Positions 1 to 9,149 of a stretch of 12,473 bases of DNA are shown here, piece after piece. The stretch covers positions 9,089-21,561 of the forward strand of contig NWUY0300018899.1 in NCBI GenBank assembly GCA_004151065.3, written 5' to 3'. The notes beneath the pieces are model-generated. The model saw only the letters and a program-made list of their open reading frames with translations, did not search any database and was not told the origin of the DNA. Position 1 is the first letter of the stretch. Each line of letters opens with the position of its first letter. Both the position numbers and the translations under genes were made by a program. Source of the DNA: Larix sibirica (taxonomy: Eukaryota > Streptophyta > Pinopsida > Pinales > Pinaceae).

Positions 1-200
1 TATATATCAAAAACATCTCAATTTACATGTGATAACTCGATTCATCTTTCTAGATTGAAGAAAAATGAGTGTATTGTCAAGATTTATTTTATGAATGTCA
101 TTCCAAATTCGAAATAAACAATTATAAAATTATATATATCAAAAATTTATCTCAATTTACATGTGATAACTTGTAGATGAAATTTAAATAACAAACACAT
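1..200. repeat. AT-rich DNA with a 21-bp direct repeat 134 bp apart
   Basis: The stretch is AT-rich with no credible reading frame. The 21-base string at 17-37 (ctcaatttacatgtgataac plus t) recurs exactly at 151-171, and both copies are preceded by a similar tatatatcaaaaa segment, so this is a partly preserved duplication with a 134-bp step. The string atttacatgtga is also present in every unit of the array that follows, so this may be a diverged edge of the same repeat family. Confidence 0.5.
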
Positions 201-819
201 AGTAACACTTAAATTGTGTCTACCAACTATATTAATTATTAAATAATGAATTTAAATAAAAATAAAAATAAACTCCATTAAATGCTTACTATTTACATGT
301 GACTAGTTAGTGGCATCCATTATACCCAAAATTGATTGGAAAAAGTGTCTCATGGAATATGCTTTACATTATCCAGTCTTTGCCTTTTTCCCAAAAGTTT
401 TTAATTTTTTGATAGCACTTAACTTGTATTTACCCACTATATTAATTATTAAATAATGAATTTAAATAAAAAATAAAAATAAACTCCACTAAATGCTTAC
501 TATTTACATGTGAATGGTTATAAATAATAGTGGCATCCATTATACCCAAAATTGATTGGAAGGGGCGTCTCATGGAATATGCTTTACATTATCCAATCTT
601 TCCTTTTCTCCAAAAGTTTTTTAATTTTTTGGTAACACTTAACTCGTATCTACAAACTATATTAATTATTAAATAATGAATTTAAATAAATAAATAAATA
701 ACTCCATTAAATGCTTACTATTTACATGTGAATGGTTATAAAAATAATAGTGGCATCCATTATACCCAAAATTGATTGGAAGGGGTGTCTCATGGAATAT
801 GCTTTACATTATCCAATCT

Positions 820-1206
820 TGATTGCTGGTTAGACTGCTCATCATGGGGATGCCCTGGTAACTGTTGATGTGGCTCCATATTCAATTGATGTTAGTTCAA
901 CTGGTTCTGCTGATCATAATGCTGGTGTTGGGACTTATAGTTGTGATGCTGAAACTTATCCTGGGGATGCTGCTTATTATGCTGCTAGGCCTGTTTCTAC
1001 TTGTGTTGTTGGGAATTATGCTGGAAATGCTCTTGGTACTGCTTTTTGTTATGCTGCTTTTGCTGCTTGTCTTGGGTAGGACTACTACTTCGAGTTTTTC
1101 CACGTCTGTATGGGGTTCACTTGCCTATCTTATCAACAACAAATAGAAATAGTTTATTCTATATACAATATTGCATATATTAAGTTGTGAACTTGTATTA
1201 ACTAGA
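820..1206 (+). other. Foreign segment inserted in array unit 3, with an Ala-rich 80-codon frame
   Basis: Unit 3 matches the other array units up to atccaatctt and resumes at gccttttcccc. Between these lie about 387 bp of unrelated, less AT-rich sequence. Its densest part is an open plus frame from 834 to the TAG at 1077-1079, with no obvious ATG at its head. The frame is rich in GCT (Ala), GGT/GGG (Gly) and TAT (Tyr). It contains two adjacent 21-bp near-repeats that read TYSCDAE and TYPGDAA, then YYAARPV. Another frame of the same DNA (865-1146) is open only because TGCTG-rich sequence lacks stops. I do not recognise the protein. It could be a captured exon or retrocopy fragment, or diverged low-complexity DNA. 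A possible trace of the insertion is attatcca before it and attatcta after it. Confidence 0.55.
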
Positions 1207-1770
1207 TTATCTACGCCTTTTCCCCAAAAAATTTTTAATTTTTTGGTAGCACTTAACTGGTATCTACTAACTATATTAACTATCAAATAATGAATTTAAA
1301 TAAAAATAAACTCCATTAAATGCTTACTATTTACATGTAAATGGTTATAAATAATAGTGGCATCCATTATACCCAAAATTGATTGGAAGGAGTGTCTCTC
1401 ATGAAATATGCTTTACATTATCCAATCTTTGCCTTTTTCTCAAAAGTTTTTTTATTTTTTAATAGCACTTAACTTGTATCTACCAACTATATTAATTATT
1501 AAATAATGAATTTAAATAAAAAATAAAAATAAACTTCATTAACACTTACTATTTACATGTGAATGGTTATAAATAATAGTAGCATCCATTATACCCAAAA
1601 TTGATTAGAAGGGGTGTTTCGTGAAATATGTTTTATATTATCCAATCTTTACCTTTTTCCCAAAAGTTTTTTAATTTTTTTATAACACTTAACTTGTATT
1701 TACTAACTATATTAATTATTAAATAAAAAATAAAAATAAATTCTATTAAATACTTACTATTTACATGTGA

Positions 1771-1888
1771 ATATACTTACTATTTTTAAAAAGGTGGTTT
1801 GCCATTTGTTGAACCTTGGTGGGGAGGGTAACAATCATTCCTCCCAACCACCCAAGCTACATCCAATGGACAAATATACTTACTATTT
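1771..1888. mobile_element. Small fold-back insertion in array unit 6 with 15-bp direct repeats
   Basis: The 15-mer atatacttactattt occurs exactly at 1771-1785 and 1874-1888, enclosing 88 bp not found in other array units. The enclosed DNA folds back on itself: the arm 1799-1827 (ttgccatttgttgaacc then ttggtggggagg) is an imperfect reverse complement of 1840-1873. The best part is ggtggggagg against cctcccaacc around a 12-base loop (1828-1839). The arrangement resembles a tiny non-autonomous inverted-repeat transposon with a target-site duplication. However, tacttactattt is native to the array and also occurs at 1751-1762, so local array duplication could have produced the flanking copies. 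Confidence 0.5.
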
Positions 1889-2020
1889 ACATATGAATAG
1901 TTATAAATAATAATGACGTTCATTATACATTATACCCAAAACTGATTGGAAGGGGTGTGTCATGGAATATACTTTACATTATCTAATCTTTGCCTTTTTC
2001 CCAAAAGTTTTTTATTTTTT

Positions 2021-2415
2021 TTTGGTGTCCACTTTCTCCTTGTTGATTTGTTTTGGCTCAATTATGCACGTTTCCATCTTCTCGAGGACAATGATAACTT
2101 TGTCCAAATAATCTTTCTAAAACATAATGAATGATTAAATTTTGTTCGTGACTAAAGTTTTCTCAGCCATTCTCACCGACTATGCATTCTTTATTCTAAT
2201 TGAAAATGCGGTGGTTCTTTCTGCCAAATATAACATGCTCGCATTATAAAGCATGCATGTTATGCTCTCAATGATTATGTGGATAACATGACAAGAAAGC
2301 GCACAAACGTTATAATAATTTAAAATAAAAAGTTACGTTCAATAACGCTTCTCTCGAATATAAGATTATTGGTTTCAATTCTTAAAAGCTCATTTTCTAT
2401 GAACAATGTGGGGTA
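2021..2415. other. AT-rich intergenic DNA, nothing recognised
   Basis: The array similarity ends near 2020. From there to the A8 tract of the LINE the sequence is unique, AT-rich and full of stops on both strands. A 62-codon plus frame ending at 2134 begins inside the last array unit and shows no family motif, so I treat it as chance. Confidence 0.6.
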
Positions 2416-2728
2416 TTTTTTTTACACAAAGCTATACTATTTATTAAAAACCATATGCAAATACAAAAGTTTAAAGCACTTGGATATGGATGAAATTCCA
2501 ATGTTTAAAAAACAGAACAGTCCAACTAGTCTAAAGTGTTAAGATTGCACATCCAAAAGCAACCCAGTGTAAAGCTAGAAAATAAGAACATAGTCTCAAA
2601 ACAATGTAAAGATAGGTAGATAGCAAATAATAATAACCTCGAGAAACAAATAGTCCTAAAGTTGACAAAAGACCCGAGGTGAGGAGGCATATGTGTCCTA
2701 GTATATAAAGAGAAAGGATAAAAAAGGA
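2416..2728 (-). promoter_or_regulatory. LINE 3' UTR with AATAAA signal and A8 tail
   Basis: Downstream of the ORF2 stop lie about 290 bases without coding. On the minus strand AATAAA (plus-strand 2440-2445) is followed about 17 bases later by a run of eight A (plus-strand T8, 2416-2423). This is the arrangement expected where a polyadenylated LINE transcript was integrated, so I take 2416 as the element's 3' end. Confidence 0.65.
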
Positions 2729-3200
2729 TTATGTATGAAATATCTCCAGATGTTCCTCAGAGATCAAGTGGGTGTGCTCCCAAAGCTCACTGAAAATATA
2801 ACCTTCCTGGGTCGTAAGAGATTATTCTGAGAATATATCAACCTCCTGATTGAAATCTCTATAAACATGGGTGAAAAAAATATCCAAAAATTCTTTCATC
2901 AAAGTTCTAATGCTAGCCAACCATGCAGAGAGATGAAGAATTTTGATGGAGCTTCTGTCGGCAGCCCAATCAATACTCACCCAAGAGTCCCCAACAATCT
3001 GAATGTAGTCCATCTGAAGGTGCCTAGAGAAGAACAGAAGCATCCAAAGAGCTAATAATTCGTCCTTTGTATTAGATCCACCACCACAATTCATCCAAAG
3101 CTTGTAACATTTGGAACTACGAACCCATAATAATGCTCTAGCACCGCACATAGTAGACCCCCCCCTGCAAAGCGCAGTCAAAGAAACCTCTACATTTTTC
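2729..3200 (-). other. ORF2 C-terminal RNase H domain (RVT_3 type) remnant
   Basis: RNase H removes the RNA strand from the RNA-DNA hybrid and is a plant-specific addition to this LINE group. The first strand reads RGFFDCALQGG, with the first catalytic Asp at 3177-3179. The frame then breaks at a run of eight G (C8 on the plus strand, 3158-3165). It resumes one frame over as TMCGARALLWV, SNTKDELLALW (Glu at 3059-3061), IVGDSWVSIDW (Asp at 2987-2989), HVYRDFN and EVDIF (Asp at 2837-2839). All four acidic residues survive. A TAA at 2822-2824 precedes the last 30 codons, which remain in frame to 2729. Confidence 0.9.
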
Positions 3201-3479
3201 CATATCCAAAGACGAAGCACAACGCAACCGATAATTACCAAAAAGTAGAGAAACATTATCACCAATATATTCTTTATAGGCCTTGATTCCTAAAAAACCA
3301 ACAGTGATAGCATCAAATTTGGATCCTTAAAAAATTACACAGTTTCGAACCTTCCAAAGTTCCCAACAGATAAAACAAGGAAGCTCTGTCCAATCCAATG
3401 CAAATTTAAGCCAATTTATAAAGCAACCTGATAGAGAGGCTCCACCCCATATTTTCGATAACCCACACACCCCAGATAC

Positions 3480-3770
3480 ATAGAACCACACCAGTCTCTA
3501 AGAAGGACAAGAGAAAAACAAGTGGAAAACCGTCTCCACCTGCACACAACAAAGATAACAAATATTCAAGCCCTCCAAACCTCTTTTGCACAAATTGTCC
3601 CATGTCACAATTCGGTCCTCCAACGAAATTCATATGAACAAAATTATCTTCAAAGGGGCTCGACACTTCCAACATCGACAAAACCACCATCGATCATCTA
3701 CCAAAACATCTGTGAACAGGGCTTGATAAGTCATCTTGGTCATAATGCACCCATACTGGTTGTTCCAGGA
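3480..3770 (-). other. ORF2 zf-RVT domain remnant
   Basis: This is the zinc-binding module that follows reverse transcriptase in many plant LINEs. The frame reads RRWKxR-like CRCWKCRAPLKIILF, a TGA at 3630-3632 where the family usually has Trp, ISLEDRIVTWDNL, then NICYLCC, ETVFHLFFSC. The last pieces match the expected C-x2-C ... H-x4-C metal ligands, which are retained. A TAG follows shortly after, at CPS-stop-RL. Confidence 0.8.
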
Positions 3771-4269
3771 CCACATTAACATATCCTCAGAATCTGAAAT
3801 TTGAATATAACCCTTCTGCAGGCCAACGATATAGGAAGTCCATTCATCGCTTAAGGAACCAATCAAACCTAGTTGCGATACCGAAACCCATCCATGGAAT
3901 CGCCTACCTGCCCGAGCTCCAACAACAATATGGTTCAATGAATAATATCCATTTGCATGCAAAGAGTGAACTAAAGCACAAGAAAGACAAAAATTTGTAG
4001 GACCCCCAATGATAAGGTCCTCCCCTAGACGAATGGAATGACCACATCCTGGGAGCTTATCCAACCAATCCCCAAAAACATCAAAAGAATTCACCAAACG
4101 CCTCTAGATGTTTGAGACGCCCTTTACCGGTTTTTCCTCCATATGAATCCATTGGAAAACAATGTAGCTCTTTAGATATTTTGATTTCAATACTCGATTC
4201 CATAAACTATCGACAAAAAGATCCCACCAAAGACTCTTTACAGACAAGGCCTTAGCGAATAAGATTTTG

Positions 4270-5600
4270 TTTTTAAAGCTTATCCCCCCAATGGTTTTGG
4301 ACGGGCTATACACTCCCAACCCACCAAATGAATCTTTTCCTTATCACACTTACTCGTCCAAATGAATTTTAATATTTTTCATCTAATACAAGTGAGCACG
4401 GACTTTGGGATCTTACACAGAGCCAACCAGTAAACAACAAGATTCTCCAAAACCAACTTTTCCAAAACAAGTCTCTCACCCAATGAAAACCATCTCCAAC
4501 ACCAATGGTTAATACGTTTAGAAAATCGCTTTAGTAACCACTACCAATCACCAACGGTGTAGCCGTTTGGTTTGATGAAATATCCCAAATATTTCGACCT
4601 AGATGAAATAGGAGAGACATGAAATGGAAACATATCTTTAATTTTTTCTAGAGTCCCAACATCCATACCATTCTATAAGAAAAGAGACTAAGATTCATTG
4701 ATGACCATACCTGAAACCATACAAAAAAGATGGAGAATGCGGTTGTATATATCCCATTCCTTCAGAGAGTCGATCCCGAAAAGCATGACATCGTCCATAA
4801 AGAGAAGGTGTGTTATTGAAAGCTGAGCACCAAATTTGACACCTTTAAGAAGGCCCTCCGATTTTTCTTTTATGATATGTCTGCTTAAGCCCGTGTTAAG
4901 CCCTCAATAACCAATAAAAATAGCAAAGGCGAAAGAGCGAAACCCTGTCGGAGACTTCTTGATCCTGAGAAAAAATCTAAGGGAATACCATTTAAAAGAA
5001 CTATATAATTTGCAGATGAAACACAGGCCATAATCCACTTGATTGCTATGTAGGGAAGGCCAATCTACATAAGGATAAGTCTTAAAAATCCCCAATTCAT
5101 TCTATCATATGCTTTGTTTAGGTCAAGCTATAAAATCATTGTCTTCAAATTTATGGTTTTTATACTGTTAAAATCTTTATGGGCCACCCCACTGGAGTCC
5201 AGGATTTGTTTATCCTCCAGAAAACCAAACTGCTCCAAAGACATATGACACGGTAAAACAAGCTTCAGCCTTTGTGCAATGATCTTTGAAATTAGTTTAT
5301 ACACAAAGTTACACAGTGATATAGGATGGTAATCATGAAATCCTCCGGATGTGATATTTTTGGTATTAGTGCTATGAAAGTTGAGTTTAGTGCTCCAAAG
5401 ACCGTCCTAGATAAATGAGACTCTTCAATGGCGGCCAAAATATCATTTCCCATTATATAAAAAAAAATCCTTGAATAGATCCATAGTACATTCGTCTAGG
5501 CCCGGGCTCTTGGACTTAGCAGAGCCAACAATTACCTCCTTGATTTCCTCCCACTTAACAGGCTTGAAGACATTATCACCATCTTCCTCATAAAAGAAAC
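4270..5600 (-). other. ORF2 reverse transcriptase domain remnant
   Basis: The fingers region shows KSKSPGLDE (5491-5517; family form K-S-P-G-P-D-G) and, after a shift, LNSTFIALIPK. A second shift at 5334 opens a frame reading DYHPISLCN, SKIIAQRLK, QFGFL (5221-5232) and LDLNKAYDR, with the catalytic motif A Asp at 5122-5124. NGIPLDFF and RQGFALSPLLF (4939-4950 onward) follow. After another shift comes THLLFMDDVMLFG, the catalytic F-x-D-D box at 4790-4795, then VSGMVIN, KYLGYFI and GERLVLEKLVL. The catalytic aspartates are intact, but stops (for example 5065, 4541, 4379) and frameshifts divide the domain. Confidence 0.92.
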
Positions 5601-6093
5601 AGGGGGTATTCTTTTACTATTTTCAACTACTCAATTATAGAGAAATCCCCTAGATCCTGAAACAATTTCTGAAAAATGTGTGGATGCCTTATGTTGTAAG
5701 GAACTATATTCAGAGATCCAAATGCCATCCTCATTCTTTAATTCCCAAATTGAATTAATAATATGTCTATGTTCCACGAAATTGTGTAAAAATTTAGTGT
5801 TTTGATCTCCCAGAGCAAGCCAAGTTGCCCTTCTCCTCTTCTATTTGCAAGATCTTTAACCTCCTCAGTTCCAAATTTGACAATGCCTCCATATCCTGAT
5901 GGTTTATAATGCCAAAAGAGTTGGCCATAGAAATGGATTCGATTTACTTCTAAATATCCACCAGGTCCCTTTTCGAGGCAGACCTCTTCTCTTTTTCCCA
6001 CTTTATTACCGCCTCCTTCAGTTTTTTCAGCTTTAAAATCAATCTTTGCATTACTGAAGAAGGAACATCATTCTCAACCTTACACCATTGAAT

Positions 6094-6835
6094 TCACGCT
6101 AAATCCCTAAAATCATGCTCTTTTATCCAACCATGATTAAATTTAAATGTATAAGGAACACGATCATCGGCAGTTTCAAATTGGAAGACAATAGAATCAT
6201 GATCAAATATCTGTGAAGAATTCACCCAAGAATAGTACCTGAACAACTTCTCAAGTAAAGTTTCAACAACGAGAAAGTGGTCCAGGCGCTTCATAATCCC
6301 CTCCTCCACACATCTACCATTCCTCCATGTTGAGGCCAGAGGCAAAAGCTCCACATCAACTAAGCCTACCAATGTGAATGTATTCATAAAGAAAGATCAC
6401 AGAGGGTCAAGTCATGCCCTCTAACCCCAAATTTCATAATCAAACCAAGTAAAATTCAAATCCCCAACCAAAATGAGATTCAATATCCCAAGGTTTCCTT
6501 TTGAAACCGCACTATTCCAAAAACAAACATAATCTTGATACAACCCATAACAATTTATAAGATTCACATCCTCTAGATATTCCACAACACGACTAGATAG
6601 GAGAATGGGCCACACATATTCGATAGGCTTTAAGATTTTCCATTCGAGGGTTCCAAGCTGTTAGTAGACCCCTAGAAAGACCCACTGCATCAAGAGTGCA
6701 TAATTCCCAATCTGGCCTCAACCCGAAGAAAAAATGACGCGCTTTCTCCTGTCTTAACACGTTCCGATAGATGTTTGAGGGCAATAGTTTTTGGGAGACC
6801 CCCACTCCCCTAATATTGAGAGAGAGATGGATCAT
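6094..6835 (-). other. ORF2 endonuclease domain remnant
   Basis: The remnant is in two frames joined near 6600. Landmarks are NIRG at the start, LDAVGLSRGLLTAWNPRM, LINCYGLYQD, VGDLNFT (Asp at about 6460, Asn two residues later), TWRNGR, KRLDHFLV and, near 6200, SQIFDHDSIVF, which corresponds to the S-D-H box with Ser changed to Phe. The segment that should carry the catalytic Glu (the Q-E-T-K box) is missing: HFFF runs straight into GLRPDWELCTLDAV. Three stops lie between 6423 and 6390. The loss of the Glu segment alone would inactivate the nuclease. Confidence 0.85.
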
Positions 6836-6959
6836 TTATTCACCCTTGCAAGGGATTTAAGATCTCTAAGAGGCTTGGAATCAAAAGATGAAGGTGTATT
6901 AACAAAGGAAGGAGAAATGGAGTCAGATTCAGCAAACGTCGAAACGAGTTAGGTTTTTC

Positions 6960-8757
6960 TAGGCACTTCTCGTTTTTAAGGGGGAGAAATTTCATTTTAA
7001 TCCACCTTTTACAGCCCCCTTTGACCCTTTACTATGAGCCATATCCACCTTACCCATTAATAGAGGACTAATCTACAACAAATTTTTGCTCGAAAGATCA
7101 TTGGCCTTTGGAATGTTGCCAATATCGAACTGAAGAGGACAACTGTTCACCTCAATACAATTTAAGAGAGGTTCCAAGGAAGGGAAACCCTATGGAACGA
7201 GGACCACCTCCCCACCAAAAAAAATGGACTCCATTGCGTCATCACAAAAATTTCCTTCTATCCCAACCTTTTCCTTATCACTTGACAGAGGGAAATCCAA
7301 GGAGGTCCTCGCTACAGGATCATCAGATCCCCCTCCTCCACCCATCTCAACCACCACCAAATGATCAAAAGAAACCTCATCCCCACCCCCATTCGAGCCC
7401 AAATCTGAAGAGTTAGGAATACACAAACCCTCCAACTCCTTTACCCCAGACGATGGAGGAATTACCACATTCCCAGGCCCAACCTCTTTTAACGGGATTC
7501 CCTAGCAGAATAAAGGATCACCTCCAACAGTCACCTCACCCACCGAGTCACCCTTTACTTCCAAACCTTTAATAAAATCTCGTTCCAATACAATACAATC
7601 AATGAAGCATAGAAATCATGGTTGAGAGCCAAGACAAGACGATCCAATTTAGGAGCACCATCAATCTCCCTGTCACTGTTATCATCAGAGGTCCAAGCCA
7701 AAATCTCCTCCTGAGAATCTTCCCTATCTATGTCAAAACCTAAGGATGAACAATGTTTCAAGAGATGCCCAACATCCTTACACTTGGAGTATCGAAAAGG
7801 AATACCTCAGTAGTCCAATATATGGAAATAACTGCAACCTCGCCCTTTCCATCTTTTCTAGCAGGCCACGGGACATGTCAATCGCTACAAACATTCTTCC
7901 AACCCACTTGTCCGTGCCATTCAGGACTTCCTCCCCCACATGAAGGAAACGTCCCAAATGGTTACCTATCGCAGCAAAAGCATCTGAGTTCCACAAAGCC
8001 AGAGGTGGACCAAGTAATAGCACCCACATATATCTGAACCTAATACCCTCCATCTCAGGGTCAAAATCCAAATGCCATCTTTTTAACATGAGATTACCAT
8101 GTCCTTTTAACTAGGTCCTGTGTAATATGCAGGTTGCATGCTCTTCCCACCTAAAGACAAAACCATACCAACCGCGGGGAAGTATAGAGATTGTGGGTCT
8201 ATAACTGATAACCGGACCTCAAACTTCTGAAGCCCATCTAGAGATATCCCTATTGTTCATCACTTTGTATCTAAACTTACCCACAAGTGCTCTCAACCTA
8301 CAACCCCTTCTAGCCCTATCTCCCTACCAAGAACCATTTTATTTGCCTCCTTGTGAAGTTTCCACTTCCATCCCTTCCTCTCGACCTTGTTTCCATAACC
8401 AAATGCATTCATTCAACCATTTTCCAAATTCACTCCCACCGAAGCTGGGTTCCCCACAGGTGCAAGAGAAGACAGAAGGACCCCATCACGGAGTCCAAAA
8501 ATAGGCTTTTTTCCTTTATCATTAAGACAACTAGCAACAAGACCTCCCTCACCCATGTCGACCGGTACATGAGAAGAACCAATACCACCTGCAAGCCTCA
8601 AATCATATGAGGTGACACCACATAAGTCCATCAAATGGGAATCTTCAAGACCCGACCCATGCAAATCCACATGGTTCCTCCCCAGAACCAACAACCTCCA
8701 CTCCTCTAGTGGACCACTGTCAACACCCCCAAAATCTGAAGCATTTCCACTTGGAAT
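6960..8757 (-). pseudogene. LINE ORF1 (DUF4283 plus CCHC-type knuckle), broken
   Basis: ORF1 of plant LINEs encodes an RNA-binding protein that packages the element transcript. The N-terminal frame runs from about 8757 to about 8300 with a TGA at 8413-8415. A one-base shift then leads into the DUF4283 core (about 8300-7830): ALVGKF, SILPRGWYGFVF, LKRWHLDFDP, RYMWVLL, LWNSDAFAAIGNHLGRFLHV, NGTDKWVGR and IDMSRGLLEK. Stops interrupt it at 8219-8221 (TGA) and 8111-8113 (TAG). Another shift near 7830 leads to the knuckle (about 7800-7750), SKCKDVGHLLKHC, in which the first Cys of C-x2-C-x4-H-x4-C is replaced by Tyr. An acidic, Gly-rich tail follows (7761-7555 and 7468-7190), with coding-like sequence to about 6960. 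The normal family protein is one continuous chain; this copy is dead. Confidence 0.85.
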
Positions 8758-8760
8758 AAT

Positions 8761-9149
8761 GGGTTATATACAAGGATTTAATATACTTTTCATATTTAGT
8801 GTAATATGGATGTCATTAGGAGGGTAGGTGTGTTGGGATTTGTCTCAAATCCTTGAGTAGTATTAGGAGAGGCAAACACAATATTTAAGTTTTAGATGAA
8901 TCTATTAAGATTCAAGGGACATGCATGAGGTTTTGAAACATTACACATATTCTATATAAGGAATTTTTTTCCTTGAGCTAGATATATATGCAATATTAGT
9001 ATATCTTGTATACTAATAATGGATGTTAGAGTCTTGATCATAGTTAAGGAAGGAAAACAAGAGCCTTATGACCTAAATTAAGATTCTAGTGCTCATAGGC
9101 CATGCACGAGACCTCAAATTTCCGCAAATTCCTTTTAGATGGGATACTT
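8761..9149. other. AT-rich intergenic DNA with short perfect palindromes
   Basis: There is no reading frame of note. Three short hairpins stand out. The arms ggatttg and caaatcc (8836-8852) have a 3-base loop. The arms aaggaa and ttcctt (8958-8974) have a T-rich loop. The arms attagtata and tatactaat (8995-9017) have a 5-base loop. The LINE 5' UTR, if retained, would lie here, but nothing marks it. Confidence 0.5.

Larger units (their letters stand above)
201..2020. repeat. Tandem array, six units of about 220 bp
   Basis: Six head-to-tail copies can be followed. They begin near 201, 411, 631, 1245, 1461 and 1681, each at a string like gtaacacttaa. Every copy has the same order of landmarks: actatattaattattaaata, a run of taaataaaaataaa, actatttacatgtgaatgg, tggcatccattatacccaaa, tggaatatgctttacattat, then cccaaaagttttttaatttt. 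Undisturbed units are about 210-220 bp. Unit 3 (631-1244) is enlarged by an insertion of about 387 bp and unit 6 (1681-2020) by about 110 bp. Copies differ at scattered bases, so the array is not recent. It has no coding capacity; short frames inside it are chance. It may be a satellite or an internally repeated part of a larger transposable element; I cannot tell which. Confidence 0.9.
2729..6835 (-). pseudogene. LINE ORF2 (endonuclease, reverse transcriptase, zf-RVT, RNase H), broken
   Basis: ORF2 would nick target DNA and copy the element RNA by target-primed reverse transcription. The frame opens at ATG 6833-6835 (IHLSLNIRG, matching the W-N-I-R-G start of plant LINE endonucleases with Trp changed to Leu). 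It ends at TAA 2729-2731 after a tail reading LWEHTHLISEEHLEIFHT. Domains in order are endonuclease (6835-6094), linker with GDQNTKFLHNF (about 5850-5640), reverse transcriptase (about 5600-4270), connection region (about 4290-3760), zf-RVT (about 3760-3480) and RNase H (about 3200-2729). About 4290-3166 stays in a single frame, broken only by stop codons at 4104, 3630 and two further points. At least five frameshifts and more than ten stops were seen in total. The domain order and motifs leave little doubt about identity; function is lost. Confidence 0.9.
2416..8760 (-). mobile_element. Decayed, near full-length plant L1-like LINE (non-LTR retrotransposon)
   Basis: Read on the minus strand, this 6.3-kb block has the order of a plant LINE: ORF1 with DUF4283 and a CCHC-type knuckle, then ORF2 with an apurinic-type endonuclease, reverse transcriptase, zf-RVT and RNase H, then a 3' UTR with AATAAA and an A8 tract. 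The type is judged from family motifs (GDLNFT, FMDD, RQG-SP, GDS-DW, HVYR). Both ORFs carry several stops and frameshifts, so the copy cannot make functional proteins. The 3' end at 2416-2423 is well supported. The 5' end near 8760 is only where ORF1-like coding stops, so a 5' UTR may extend further right. I found no target-site duplication. The block is visibly less AT-rich than its flanks. Confidence 0.93.

Noticed and set aside
865-1146. Leu-rich 93-codon plus frame resembling a membrane protein
   Set aside because: The hydrophobicity comes from reading TGCTG-rich DNA in a shifted frame; the neighbouring frame has the more protein-like composition.
201-2020. CRISPR-like array
   Set aside because: The units are 220 bp of continuous similarity with no alternating short repeats and unique spacers, and the context is plant nuclear DNA.
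2867-3055. Plus-strand frame antisense to the RNase H domain
   Set aside because: It is a shadow of the well-supported minus-strand RNase H; the same holds for plus frames at 3522-3779, 7108-7416, 7746-8037 and 8253-8827.
5738-6001. 87-codon minus frame beginning MGKREEV
   Set aside because: The neighbouring frame in the same region carries the family text (GDQNTKFLHNF), so this frame is a by-product of frameshift decay in ORF2.
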